Positions 31,187-43,160 of a stretch of DNA of 64,000 nt are shown piece after piece. Where the stretch lies: assembly GCF_002575655.3 (NCBI RefSeq), contig NC_053037.3:504688544-504752543 (forward strand). Direction: 5' to 3'. A program made the translations under genes and the position numbers. Numbering within the stretch: the first letter of the stretch is position 1; each line of letters starts with the position of its first letter. The notes below the pieces were generated by a model. It searched no databases and was not told where the DNA came from. It saw only the letters and a list, made by a program, of their open reading frames with translations. Source of the DNA: Aegilops tauschii subsp. strangulata (Eukaryota > Streptophyta > Magnoliopsida > Poales > Poaceae).

Positions 31187-32884
31187 CTAAACTCTCTCAG
31201 GATTGACAGCAATGCCCTTACCAGAGATCACGTGGCCTAGGTAGGTCACTTCTGGCAACCAAAATTCGCACTTGGAGAACTTGGCATAAAGGCGGTGCTC
31301 TCTGAGTTTTTCTAACACAAGTCTAAGATGTTCGGCATGCTCTTCCTCGTTCTTTGAGTAAATAAGGATATCATCAAGGTAAACCACGACGAACTTATCT
31401 AAGTACTCCATGAAGATCGAGTTCATCAAGCGGGAGAATGTGGCTGGGGCATTGGTTAGACCGAAAGACATGACAGTGTACTCATACTGGCCATAACGAG
31501 TGACAAAAGCCGTCTTAGGAATGTCCCCGTTTCTAATCTTGATTTGATGGTAGCCTAACCTCAAATCCATCTTGGAAAAGACTGAGGATCCAGCGAGTTG
31601 ATCATACAGCTCGTTGATCCTGGGGAGCGGATACTTGTTCTTTATCGTGACCAAATTAATGGGACGATAATCTACAACCATCCGGTCCGTATGATCCTTC
31701 TTCTTGACGAAGAGGACGGGACAAGCCCAGGGAGAAGAACTAGGACGGATGAAACCCTTTTGCAAGGACTCATCAAGTTGTTTCTTAAGCTCAGCTAGTT
31801 CTAAAGGTGCCATCTTGTAAGGTCTCCTAGAGATTGGGGCGGTTCCTGGGATAAGATCTATGACAAACTCTACATCTCTGGCAGGTGGAATACCTGGCAG
31901 TTCCTCTGGAAAGACATCCGGAAAGTCACGGACTACCGGGATATCTTCAAGGTCTGGAAGAGGACTGGCATGAAGAGAATAGAGTTGACGCTTTGCAACT
32001 CTGGTGGAGACAGTGACTAACTTGCCAGATGGGTGTGTCAGTTGAACAGACCTGGTGTAACAATCAATCTTGGCATGATGAGCTGTCATCCAGTCCATAC
32101 CCAAGATGATGTTAATATCTGTAGACTTGAGGGCTATAAGTGAGGCAAGGAATACAAGTCCGTCAACAAGGATTTCATTACCATGGCTTATTCTGGTAGT
32201 TTGCCATCTAGACCCTGGAGTTTGGATTTCAAGTGGAGTTGGCATATCACAAAATGACATGTCGTGAAAACGAGCATAGCCTTCCGAGATGAAGGAGTGA
32301 GATGCTCCAGTATCGAATAGAACCGAAGCTGGATGGCAATTGACAAGGAGTGTACCAAGAACGACATCCGGATCATCATGAGCGTCTTTAGCTGAGGCGT
32401 GATGCACACGTCCATGCTCAGTGGGAGCTGACTTGACACTGATCATCTTGCGTGATGGCTTACCACTGCCAACAGACTTCTCAGGCAGGGGTGGGGCATA
32501 GTTGGTTTGAGAGCAGTCACGTGCATAGTGTCCTGGCTTCCCGCATGTGAAGCAAGTCCCTGAAGTTGGATGTGGACCCGCATTGACAAGCGGTCTACCA
32601 ATAGGCCTGGGTGGAGCATACTGCTGAACTGGGTGAGGCGCCACATAAGATGGCCTCGGTGAATATTCGGGTGGAAGCGCGGAGTTCGGAACCCAAATCC
32701 GACGCTTATGAGAACTAGAACCAGAGGAAGAAACCAAATCACGGGTGTGCTTACGAGACTCCTCGTAGGTGAGCTGAGTTGTCTCCGCATTAATGGCCTT
32801 GTTCACAAGAGCCTGGAATGTATTGCAATGGTGCAAGTGGAGATCACGACGCAACTTGGGGTTGAGACCCTTCCGGAACCTAGC
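31187..32884 (-). pseudogene. pol: Element E zinc knuckle, protease and reverse transcriptase
   Basis: From the Met at 32854 there are 555 codons to a TAG at 31187. They carry the Gag C terminus with zinc knuckle [14 protein letters not shown] (about residues 101-114) and the protease active site DTGASHSF (Asp181). The reverse transcriptase follows from [16 protein letters not shown] through [13 protein letters not shown] and [15 protein letters not shown] to the catalytic YLDD (about 492-495), ending in [13 protein letters not shown]. The RT thumb and connection continue past the stop in the same frame. All signature residues are intact, so loss of function here is due to nonsense codons only. 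Confidence 0.93.
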
Positions 32885-33472
32885 CTACTTCTTAGCGTCC
32901 GTGGACACTTCTTCTGTAGCATAGCGGGCGAGGTTCTCAAACTCTCTACTGTAAGCATCAACAGCCATCTTACCCTGGGTGAGACTACAGAACTCTTCTC
33001 TCTTGCGGTCAATGAGAGCCTGAGGAATGTGATGCTTGCGAAAAGCCTCAGTGAAATCTCTCCAGGTCGGTATCTGGCCAGCTGGAAGCATAGCCTCATA
33101 GTTCTGCCACCAAAGACTAGCAGGACCTTCCAGGTGATATGCAGCATAGGTGACCTTGTCACCTTCAGCTACGTTCGCAGAATGCAGCTTGTGTGTGATA
33201 CTACGGAGCCAGTCATCTGCATCGAGTGGCTCGATGGAATGATGGAAGGTAGGTGGTTTCAGACCAATGAAATCATAGATGGTCGCTGACTCTTTGCACT
33301 AGGGTGCGGTGTTCTCCTCGATACGTGCTAACAAGCGGTTAGACTCATGCTTGTTCCTCTCCATCTCTAACATAAACTCTGCCAACGAAGGCTGGTCGGG
33401 AGGATCCTCCTCATCCCTACCACCTCCGTGGTTCAGGCAACGAGCAACAGAACTTCAGTTAACTGACGACAT
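32885..33472 (-). pseudogene. gag: Element E gag (in-frame nonsense codons)
   Basis: The frame from ATG at 33472 shows PSLAEFMLEMERNKHES, TFHHSIEPLDADDWLRS, a PASLWWQNYEAML block, FTEAFRKHHIPQALIDRK and YSREFENLARYATEE, the core of a gypsy Gag. It is interrupted by TGA at 33455-33457 and by TAG at 33299-33301 and 32885-32887, all in one frame. Each is a single C-to-T change away from CGA or CAG. Gag would build the particle; the C-terminal zinc knuckle follows in the next feature. Confidence 0.88.
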
Positions 33473-33944
33473 CCTGAGAAGCGGAACCAAGGACGAGGTC
33501 AACAACAACTATAGGATGCAACATGTAGCACAAGGAAATTTGTAACTCTCGAACTCCTAGGACAATTCTGGCGGCATAACGGCAGTAAAATGCTCAAAAT
33601 GAGACATTCTGCAAAGGACGGGGTAGCACCATACTCAACATCATCACTCAAGGTTCTGAAATATTACTAAACAGGCTACACCGGAGGTACTCAAACTGGG
33701 ATATGACTCTGATCAACCAATCCTAAGAGACTACGGAGTAGTAACACGTGATCCTGATAGACAGAAGAGGAAGCCTAGTTCCTTAACCCCGTAGGAAAGA
33801 TAGGATGACTCAGATCAGAAGGGCATGAGGTAAAAGAAGTAAAAAGAGCCTTACGTTCCCTTCCACAATCAATCCCCTTACATAACTAAAGAATTTCTAG
33901 ACTCAACTTCGACCAGGTTGGCTTGGAAATCCTACAGGCAGTCA
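33473..33944 (-). other. Untranslated leader of element E
   Basis: This is 472 bases between the primer site and gag with no long ORF. Unlike A and B there is no ORF0 here. Confidence 0.65.
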
Positions 33945-33957
33945 GGCTCTGATACCA
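33945..33957 (-). promoter_or_regulatory. Primer-binding site of element E
   Basis: TGGTATCAGAGCC on the minus strand, four bases from the LTR boundary at 33962. This is the initiator-Met type. Confidence 0.94.
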
Positions 33958-34854
33958 AAGCTGTTGGGACCCCGATTCTATGCCACACCGATCTAGCCTG
34001 TAACACCTCATATCACTTTGCGGCCTCACGCACGGTATTCCCACGGGTGTCGCCTTACCATGGCCCGGGACCGTTTGCGCCTTTTGGTTCACGTATATGA
34101 TAGTGTCGCTAGCATCCATATGACAGAGAACCCGGGCCGACATGACTAGTCGTGAACCCAAAGTGGCACTAACTTACGGGGACAGACATACATGAATCAA
34201 CATCGAGCATGTCGGTCAGCAGTGTGCGAATCCGGGCTGTAGCACTGGACTACCAGGACTCCGGGAACCCGGGCTGTAGCAGGCTAGGCAGGACTCCGGA
34301 TGTCACCGCGTGACATTTCCCCGAAGGGACAGACACAGGAACGAAGTGAAACACATGCCGGCCAGTCAAGTGTTCCGGAGCAGTAGTGCTGGGCTAGCAG
34401 GACTCCGGTAAACCGGGCTGTAGCGGACTACCATGGCTCGGAGGAAGCACTAGACTACATTTCCCCATAAGAGAGGCTACCAAGGATAGACAACTAGGTT
34501 GTCGGATCCCACACATAGCAATACACGTTACACGTACGCATAACATGCAAGTATGTGCTGTACAACATGGCATCACAACAAAACGCAAACTCATATAGAT
34601 AAAAGGCCCAGAAGAGCCACATAGCATTCAGTACAAACAGGGGTCACATGACCCATCATTCAGAGCATACAAGCAACGGAAGCATTACATGTCTGAGTAC
34701 AGACAACTACAAAAGAAAAGGGCGAGAAGCCTGACTATCTACAAGACCCTCCCAAGGGTACAAGATCGTAGCTGAGGTACAAGGTACTCGTCGAAGTCCA
34801 AGCGGAACTACTAATAAGACTGAAGTCTCCGCTGCAAAAACATAAATAAAGCAA

Positions 34855-34877
34855 CATGAGTACAAAGGTACTCAGCA
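34855..34877 (-). other. GAGTAC hairpin in the element E 5' LTR
   Basis: Identical to the copy at 25832-25854. Confidence 0.6.
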
Positions 34878-36548
34878 AGACTTACATCAGATCCTATCAT
34901 TCATGCATTTGTATCAAGAAGGTAGTGTGGGGTTTAGTTGCAGCAAGCCAGCTTTGACTTAGTGGCTATCCTGTTCTACGACTACGAGAAACTTCTTTGA
35001 GGTAAGAAGGCGCACACGAGTCCACTAATCACCACCTCAATACACCACTATGGATTCATTCCCGTCTCACTACGAGAAGCCATCCATAGCACTCACACTT
35101 ATCTTGAGCATTTTAGAGTATCCACTTCAAGTTGTCTATGTACCACGTAAGCATCCAAGAAGTCCATAACCGAGGACACGGCTATTCGAATAGATCATGA
35201 TAACCCTGCAGGGGTGTAGTGCTTCACACACGCTCTCGCCACTTACCGCCATGTACACGTCATGTACCTCGGCAACCTTCAAGCGGAAGCCTGGCGAGGG
35301 TGTCGGCCACGACCTGACTAACCACACAAGACTCTATTCCAGGTTTATCGCCTATTCGGGTTCCATCCGCAAGGAGATCCGGCCGGGGTGTTGCTCACGG
35401 CCCCAAATGATGTGTGCAGGGTTCCCGAGCCCACCATCCGGGTGCCACTCGATACACCAGGCCACGTGTGCCTAGTCTGTCCCAAGCCCACCCTGCCGGG
35501 TGCCACTCGGTAGAAAAATAGCACTACCTACAAACACCAGAAACTATTTGCAACTCCTGGACAGAGATCAAGGCAGTTAATAAGTCAAGAGAGCTTGGAG
35601 CGCCCGGAGCCCAATGTGTGGTAGTAGCTAGTCATTGGACAACTTACACAGAACTCGGTTCTTAAGGACGGTCCCAATGAGACAACCCACCATGTACTCC
35701 TACATGGCCTCTCACCGCTACCTTTACCAAATCGTGTTTACACGCTTAGCTCTCGGCACCAGAACATGTCGTAACACTCCAATTCATTCCCAATGAACCA
35801 GACCTGACACAACTCTAAGCAATAGCAGGCATGGCATGGTAGGAACACAACATGGCTCAATCAACTCCTACACATGCTAGTGGGTTTCAACTATTTACTG
35901 TGGCAATGACAGGTTATGCATAGGAATGGGTTCAACTACCGCAGCATAAAGTAGCAGTTGAATCGTTGTTGTCCTAATGCATAAAAGAGAGTAGGCGCGA
36001 GAGAGTAGGATTGTATCGGAATGAACAAGGGGGTTTGCTTGCCTGGTAGATCAACAGGGTGGCACTGCTCCTCAGACAGGTACTCTGGAACACTCTCCGG
36101 AGCAGGACCTATCGAGAAGGAACGGTGTCGACAATCAAAACGCAATCATATGCAACAATATGATGCATGAATATGGCAGGAATATGTGATGTGTTTTGAG
36201 CCAATGCATTTAGCATTCAACTTGGAAGAGATCCATTTGAACCAAAGGTTCAAATGCAACTCTAATATAAGTCCCTTTAAATGCCATAAGTGTGTTTTCA
36301 TATATACAGCATGTATAGGTTTGTTTGTCATGCATGAAAATGGCACAGATAGATAGATTGAATTTTTCTGATCATTTTTCATATATAAATTATTTAAATC
36401 TGAGCTACGGTTGAATTTCTATGAATTTTTGAAGTTTATATCATTTTCTGCAATTTCCTGATTTAATTTAAATCCAGAAAATGAATAACTGCGTCAGCAC
36501 TGCGTCATGCTTGCGTCACTAGGTCAACGGCGCTGACTGGGGTCAAAC

Positions 36549-36573
36549 CTGACGTGTGGGGTCCACACGTCAG
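36549..36573. promoter_or_regulatory. Perfect GGGNCCC-type palindrome in the element E 5' LTR
   Basis: Identical to the copy at 27526-27550, with 11-bp arms around three bases. Confidence 0.7.
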
Positions 36574-39457
36574 TGTCACAGGTTAAACAGGGGGTTTAAT
36601 TTATCCTAAATACAGGGTTAGTGGCGCTGGGGCCCACTGGTCAGTGTCAGGGGCTTAGGTTAGGTGGTGATTAGCACTGAGCTAATCACCTGACCGACGG
36701 GGCCCACTGTCAGACCGGCGAGGTCGTCGTCGGCGACCTCAGGACGCGGCGGCGTCCGCGTTACAGGCCACGGGGGGCGGCTAAGGGCACCGGGGCGTTG
36801 CCCGGGCTCTCGCGCATCTGGTGGGGCAGGAAGGAGGAGGAGGGGTGGCCGGAGCTTGGCCAAGTGCGGTGAGGTGTTGCGGGGAACAGGGGAGTGAGCG
36901 GAGAGGCTCTACGGCCTCCTGGCGTCACCAGGAGCACGGTGACGCGCTCGGTTGCGGCCTGCGGTGGCCCGGGCGACGGCGGCGACATGGACGGCGGCGA
37001 GGAGCTACGGCCATGGTGGGGGTCAGGGCTACAGCGCGGGAACGGAGAAATGGAGAGAGGGGAACGGGGAAGGAGCTCACGGTGGACTCGACGGCGTCGT
37101 TAGAGAGCTCGGGGACGCACTGGAGACGGTGGGGCAGCGAAGACGATCTTCGGCGGCCGGAGATGAAGACGACGGTGATGGAGGCGCACCAGGGCCTCCC
37201 GAGGCACGTGGCTCGATGGAGAGGTAGCCGGCGACGTGGCGGAGCTTCTGGGCACGACGGAGGTGCGAGGGGACGGCGGTGGCTGCGACGGCGACGGTGG
37301 CGTTCGTCCGGGTCGAGAAAGAGAGAACCAGGGGAGGATGGGAAACGGGAGAGAGCGAGAGAGGCTTGGGGGGTCGTGTGGCGACGTCCGGGCGTTCCAG
37401 GCGACGAGAGGGAGAAGCAGGAGGTGGCGTGATGCGCGCGGGCGGCGAGCGCGTGCCCATCGTCCTCCTGGCGCGAGGAAGGGGATGACTGGCACGGCCA
37501 GCTGGCTGGGCCGGCCTGCTGGGCCGCTGGGCCAGGCCAGGCTGCACAGTGACGGGCTGCACAGGGAGGTAAGTGCAGGTGGGTTTTCTTCCTCTCTTTC
37601 TATTTTTGTTTTCTGTAATTTGTTTTGATTTAGTTTTAAACACTAAATCATTTTATTTACTTCTGTCAATTTTTGTAGGAACTAGTTGGATTGCTCCAAA
37701 ACTCCTCACCAATTAACAGAATTTTTGGACATATATTATATATATAGCAAATATATATCCAAAGCAAATAATTATGCATTAATTCCAAATGGCCAAAATA
37801 AATACTTATGAGCTCCTGAAAATATTGGTTGATTTTTATCTCTGTCCAATATTTTCAGAGAGTAACATGAACATTTTCTTGGACCTTTTTGGAGCAATTT
37901 TTATCTGGGTCATTTCCAGAAATAATTTCTGAGGGTTTCACAAATCCCCATTTCAAATTTAAATGAAATTTAAACATGATGCACACATGACTAGCTAGTC
38001 TAGGTCATACCAGAACTAGGGACGTGACAGAAACTTGAAATGGGGATTGCCTAAACCCTAGCATTAATGGAATTCACTAGGTTCAACCAAACTATTTCCA
38101 GTAAATCCAAATGGCTTTCAAAAAATGTTCATCATTCTTGGAAAATGCTGGAAACAGTAACCAGAGGTGATGCACATTTTTCCATGACATACTTGGGCTC
38201 AGGATTAAATCATACTCTATTTGCATTTGGGCATTTAAATGCTATTAAATATTTTAAATGCTCAAATAATCATAAACTAAAATGTTTACTGTAGGATATA
38301 TTCCCAACAGTGATCATGAGTAGTTTCATGATTTTTGGAAGTGTCTAAGTATTTTTAATAAAGCCCTAAAGACTACAGAATATTAGAAAACAGAAACAAA
38401 TAAAAAGAGAGAGAGAGAGGAAGCCCACCTGGGCCACTTACCTGGCCTAGCTCCTCCAGCTGGCCCAGCCCACCTGGCAAGTGCCAGTCGTCTTCCACCT
38501 CGCGCCAGTCGGACGCGGAGCGCGTGCCCGACGCGCGCGTGCGCGTAGCTCGCCACCTCCTGCTTGCCGCCGACCGCCTGGAGCTGGCTAAGGGCGCCAC
38601 GCAACCCCTCTGGCCCTCTCTCACTCTCCCCGTGCTCCTCCTCCCCTCTGTCTCTCTCCCACGCGCACGGCCGAACGCCACCGTCGCCGCCGCTCGTCGG
38701 TGCCGTGTCCACCGCCTCCCCCTTGCTTCCCCGACCAGTCCAGGAGCTCCGCCACATCGTCCCCGACCTCTCCGCCAAGTCAAGCAAGCCGGGACGCACC
38801 GCAGCACCGCCCTGTCGCCGTCTTCAACCTCGGACCGCCGGAGATCCCTCTCGCCGCCCCGCTCGCTCCGGTGCTTCCCCGAGCACGCCGAGGCCACCTC
38901 TGCACTCGCCGTGAGCTCCTCTACCGATTCCCCCTTCTCCCATGTCCATTAGCTCATCGTAGCCTTCGTTTCCGTCGAGACCGAGACCTCACCGGCGCCG
39001 GACTTGACGCCGTCGTCGTTTTGGTTCGCCTCCGTTTAAACCGAGCATGTAGCCGTGCTCAGTGCACCCCCAGGAGGCCATAGCACCCCTCCGCACCCCG
39101 TGTCATGCTCCCTAACGCCGACCCCGTGCTAACCCGAACTCCGGCCTCCGCCTTGGAGCTCGCCGTCGTCGGCTCCGGCCACCATAGGCCCGGCCGTCAC
39201 CACCACTCGACGTGCGCCTGCAAGAGCTCTCCAATGAGCCCAAGAACGGCCTCGTCCGTGCCCTGTGGGCGTTTTCCGAGCCGTGCCGCCGTCTCGGGCC
39301 TCGCCGGCGTCGAGTCGCCGGCGGGTTTGACCTCGTTTGACCCGGTTTGACCCCAGTTTAACTCCCCCTGAGTCACTGACGTGTGGGCCCATGCTCTTAA
39401 CTAAACTAGATTAGTATTAGTTTAGCGCTAATTAATTTGGATTAGTTAGGTTAGTCA

Positions 39458-39482
39458 CTGACAGGGAGGTCCCACTGGTCAG
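39458..39482. promoter_or_regulatory. GGGNCCC-type imperfect palindromes in LTR L
   Basis: CTGACAGGGAGGTCCCAC then TGGTCAG at 39458-39482. A half-site CTGACGTGTGGGCCCATG lies at 39376-39393. Confidence 0.5.
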
Positions 39483-41161
39483 GTTTGACCTGGACCGTCT
39501 CTGTTGACCACTGACGTCACAATGACGCAATGCTGACGCAATATTTGATTTCTGGATTTAGAATAATTCAGAAATTCCAGAAATAGTATAAACTTCTAAA
39601 ATTCATATAAATTCAACCGTAACTCAGAATGAAATAATTTATATATGAAAAATGATTAGAAAAATCCAATCTATCCATCTGTACTGGTTTCATGCATGTC
39701 TAAACAACTTAACCTTGCTGTTTAGTTCAAAACATGATAAGGCACTATTTAAATTCATAATTTGAGTTTGGGATTGAACTTTTGGTTCAAAATGACCCAA
39801 ACCCATCTGTTTGTAGTTGCATTAGCCAAAACACATTCATATTGCCATGTCTTAGCATGCATCATAATTGTTGCATTGCATTGATTGTGTTCTTCCTTGT
39901 TTGCCGGTGGTTGTTCCCTCTCGATAGACGTGGTTCCGACGATGAGTTCGATGACACTGATGAAGAGCTATATGATCTTCGGAAGTGCCAGGCAAGCAAA
40001 CCCCCTTGTTCATTCCGATACAATCCCACTCTCTCGCTCCTGCTCTCTTTTACTGCATTAGGACAACAACGATTCATCTGTTACTTGCTGCGGTAGTTGA
40101 ACCCCTTATCCTCTGCATGACCTGTCATTGCCACAGTAAATAGATGAAACCCACTAGCATGAGTAGGAGTTGTTTGAGCCCTGATGTGCCTACTCATTCA
40201 TGCTTGTTTGTCATGCCTGCTACTGCTTAGAGTTGAGTCGGGTCTGATTCATCGGGGATGAATTGGAGCAGTGATGAACATGTCCTACTCTGTGTGAGCT
40301 AAGTGTGTGAACACGATTTGGTAAAGGTAGCGGTGAGAGGCCATGTAGGAGTACATGGTGGGTTGTCTCATTGAAGCCGTCCTCAGGAACTGAGTTCTGT
40401 GTTTGTGATCCATGATACAGTTACTACCACGCATTGGGCCCGAAACCAATGGACCCTCTCGGCTTCTTAATCACCCTTGTCCTCTGTCCAGGAGTTGCGA
40501 GTAGTTTCTGGTGTTTGTAGTATGCTGGAGGCCGTGGGCAGCGCTGACCCGAGGGGTGGGCTGTGATGCGGTAGGCACGTGGCCGGGTATGCCGGGCACC
40601 GTTTGGTGTCGCGGAACCCTGTACACATCGTTCGGGGCCGTATGTGGAAACCTCGGCCGGACTCCCTGCGGATGGAACCTGAATAGGCGATAAACCTGGA
40701 CTAGAGACTTGAGTGTTTAGGTAGGCTGTGGCCGACACCCACGTTGGGCTTCCGCTTGAAGGTTGCCGAGTACATATCGTGTAAACGGCGGTAAGTGGTG
40801 AGAGCGTGTGTGACGAAGTACACCCCTGTAGGGTTAATATGATCTATTCGAATAGCCGTGTCCGCGGTAAAGGACTTCTGGGTTGCCTATAACAGTTCAT
40901 AGACAAGTGAAAGTGGATACTCTAAAATGCGCAAGATAAGCGTGAGTGCTATGGATGGCGTTCTCGTAGGGAGACGGGAGCGGATCCATAGTGGAGTAAT
41001 TATATGGTGAATATGTGGACTCGTGTGCGCCACCTCAAAAGAGTTAGTTGCAGTCGTAGTTTAGGATAGCCACCGAGTCAAAGCTGGCTTGCTACAGTTA
41101 AACTCCACCACCCCCTTTGTTGATACCGATGCATATGTAGCTAGTTCTGATGTAAGTCTTG

Positions 41162-41180
41162 CTGGGTACATTTGTACTCA
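41162..41180 (+). other. GAGTAC-type hairpin in LTR L
   Basis: CTTGCTGGGTAC, four bases, GTACTCAC. One G-T wobble replaces a pair, so the stem is kept. It is the counterpart of the E hairpins. Confidence 0.55.
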
Positions 41181-42084
41181 CATTTGCTTAATTTATGTTT
41201 TGCAGAGAGACTTCAGTCTCGCTAGTAGTTCCGTGTGGACTTCGACGTTTAGCTTGTTACCTCAGCTACGATCTTGTGCCCTCGGCAGGATCTAGTAGAT
41301 AGTCAGGCTTCTCAGCCTTTTTCATTTATAGTTGTCTATAATCAGACATGTTAAGCTTCCGCATGTGTTTGACTTGTATGCTCTGAATGCTGGGTCGAGA
41401 GACCCATGTTTGTAATATCTGGCTCTTCGGAGCCTAATGAATAAATACTCTGAGTCGTAGAGTCTAGTTGTGATGCCATGTTGTATTTGCACATAGCGAG
41501 CATATTGTGTGTATGATTGAAATGCTTGGTATGTGTGGGATCCGACAATCTAGTTGTTTATCCTTGGTAGCCTCTCTTATGGGGAAATGTAGTCTTGTGC
41601 TTCCATGAGCCATAGTAGTCCGCTACAGCCCGGTTCACCGGAGTCCTGCTAGCCCAGCACTACTGCTCCGAAACACTTGACTGGCCGGCATGTGATTCAC
41701 TTCGTTCCTGTGTCTGTCCCTTCGGGGAAATGTCACGCGGTGACATCCGGAGTCCTGCCTAGCCTGCTACAGCCCGGGTTCCCGGAGTCCTGTTAGCCCA
41801 GTGCTACAGCCCGGATTCACACGTTGCTGACCGACATGCTCGATGTTGATTCATGTATGCCTGTCCCCGTAAGTTAGTGCCGCTTTGGGTTCACGACTAG
41901 CCATGTCGGCCCGGGTTCTCTGTCATATGGATGCTAGCGACACTATCATATACGTGAGCCAAAAGGCGCAAACGGTCCCGGGCCAAGGTAAGGCGACACC
42001 CGTGGGAATACCGTGCGTGAGGCCGCAAAGTGATATGAGGTGTTACATGCTAGATCGGTGTGACTTAGAATCGGGGTCCTGACA

Positions 42085-43160
42085 GCTTATTTGCTATTTT
42101 CTTACCTAAATGAATGTGATCGGACCCTAACCTCTTATGTGATTATCCATCAAATTCTCTCTGTCTCTTCATATGCATTCTGTTGACACGTGTTGAATGT
42201 CTTCACTGTGTCCTTGTCAGCTGAAGATACAGAGACACACATTTAAAATCGATTTTAATGCACTTATCTCTTTTGCCTATATACCGGAGAAGCTGGAATG
42301 ACCACCCGACAAACCAGGTGCGCGTGGGAACGTGGCGCAACTCTCAATAAGTTGCATGCTTGCCATGTGTCCACCAGATGTGAACCGCTAGGGGCACCTG
42401 CATAATTGCGCCGCACCGCCCCTCATTCTTATAAATACTCCACTCCGTGCGGTCATAATCTCTTCACCCACCTCGCCATCTCGCTCAAACCCTAGCGCCA
42501 CCGCTAGCCTCAGTCGACGCCAGAGACAAAGCGCTTAGCTGTCGCGACCTCTTCAATGTCATCTTCTCACCGGCCGTGGACCTCGTCTTCTTTGTCGCCG
42601 CCGTAGGTGTCTTCCGCCGCCAAGTTAGGGCGCGGGAGATTGGACTACTCGGCCTCCTTCCCGCCTCGTCTAGCAGTTCTTCATGCATTAAATAAACTCA
42701 CTTTTTACCACTTGTTTGATCCGTTGAATCTGTCCATTTCTTTCAAAAGTGGTTTCTAAACGTCCAAATCCGTATCTTTCTGTTTCTGCATCTCATATCT
42801 TGCAAGTATATTCACTTACGAATCCCTAACTAGTTAGATTCCTCACTTGTACTTATTCATGGATTCATACAAATATGGAACCAACTCACTTCAAATAAGT
42901 GAATGTCTTCGCACTATGAGGTCAGTGTGTTCAAACTGATTTATCTTCAAATCTTCTGAGAATGCATATGACCTCTTCCCCTTCCCTCGCATCTCTAATG
43001 TTGTCATAGGTACATGTCCTTGGGAGAATCACTTGGTTCTCATAGTATGCATTCATTTGCAGAATTCTTACAGCATCAGATTGAATCTCCTGAAGCCAAC
43101 TCTTGTCTGACTAGTAGATTGAAGCCAAACACTGTCTTGAAGCCTTTCTGTTTGAGTCCA
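42085..43160 (+). promoter_or_regulatory. Promoter and leader of the second gene of element J
   Basis: TTATAAATA (42429-42437) is followed by a pyrimidine-rich leader with AAACCCTAG (about 42488), the telo-box-like motif common in plant leaders. Stop codons in all frames separate this leader from the main ORF. A splice acceptor-like TGTCATAG (near 43005) just before 43014 suggests a leader intron. This indicates that the second gene of J is expressed from its own promoter rather than only from the LTR. Confidence 0.5.

Larger units (their letters stand above)
24939..38029 (-). mobile_element. Element E: complete chromovirus with two LTRs and single-frame gag-pol
   Basis: On the minus strand this reads 5' LTR (38029 to 33962), primer site (33957-33945), gag-pol (33472 to 28982), purine tract and 3' LTR (29011 to 24939). 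The flanks GAAGC (24934-24938) and GAAAC (38030-38034) are a target duplication with one mismatch. The two 4.07 kb LTRs differ by roughly 2-4 percent in the stretches I compared by eye. It has no ORF0 and reads gag, protease, reverse transcriptase, RNase H, integrase and a chromodomain-like tail, the layout of Tekay/Del-type chromoviruses. Confidence 0.92.
33962..38029 (-). repeat. 5' LTR of element E (4.07 kb)
   Basis: A close copy of 24939-29011, starting TGTTGGGACC and ending GGGACGTGACA. It lies back to back with LTR L, which is the same family in opposite orientation. Confidence 0.93.
24865..42084 (+). mobile_element. LTR L, apparently solo, split by element E
   Basis: L begins TGTCACATCCC at 24865, is broken at 24938 by E, resumes at 38030 and ends CCTGACA at 42084. 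The first 74 bases align with the start of E's own LTR, and 38030 onward picks up exactly where they stop, so L is of E's LTR family but in the opposite direction. No primer site or second LTR is seen. The outer flanks TCATA and GCTTA do not match, so its origin is unclear: mutated target duplication, or recombination between elements. Confidence 0.72.
38030..42084 (+). repeat. Main body of LTR L
   Basis: Contains an AG microsatellite (about 38406-38420), a GC-rich block (38440-39350), the palindromes near 39376 and 39458, the hairpin at 41162 and the end CCTGACA. It is clearly alignable with the inverse of E's LTRs but more diverged than the two E LTRs are from each other. Frames in the GC-rich block are not called. 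Confidence 0.8.

Noticed and set aside
24865..42084. A target duplication for LTR L
   Set aside because: The flanks TCATA and GCTTA do not match, so I do not claim a simple insertion.
42555..42600. A first coding exon for the second gene of J at ATGTCATCTTC
   Set aside because: The frame meets a stop after about 16 codons, and no clear donor site joins it to the main ORF.
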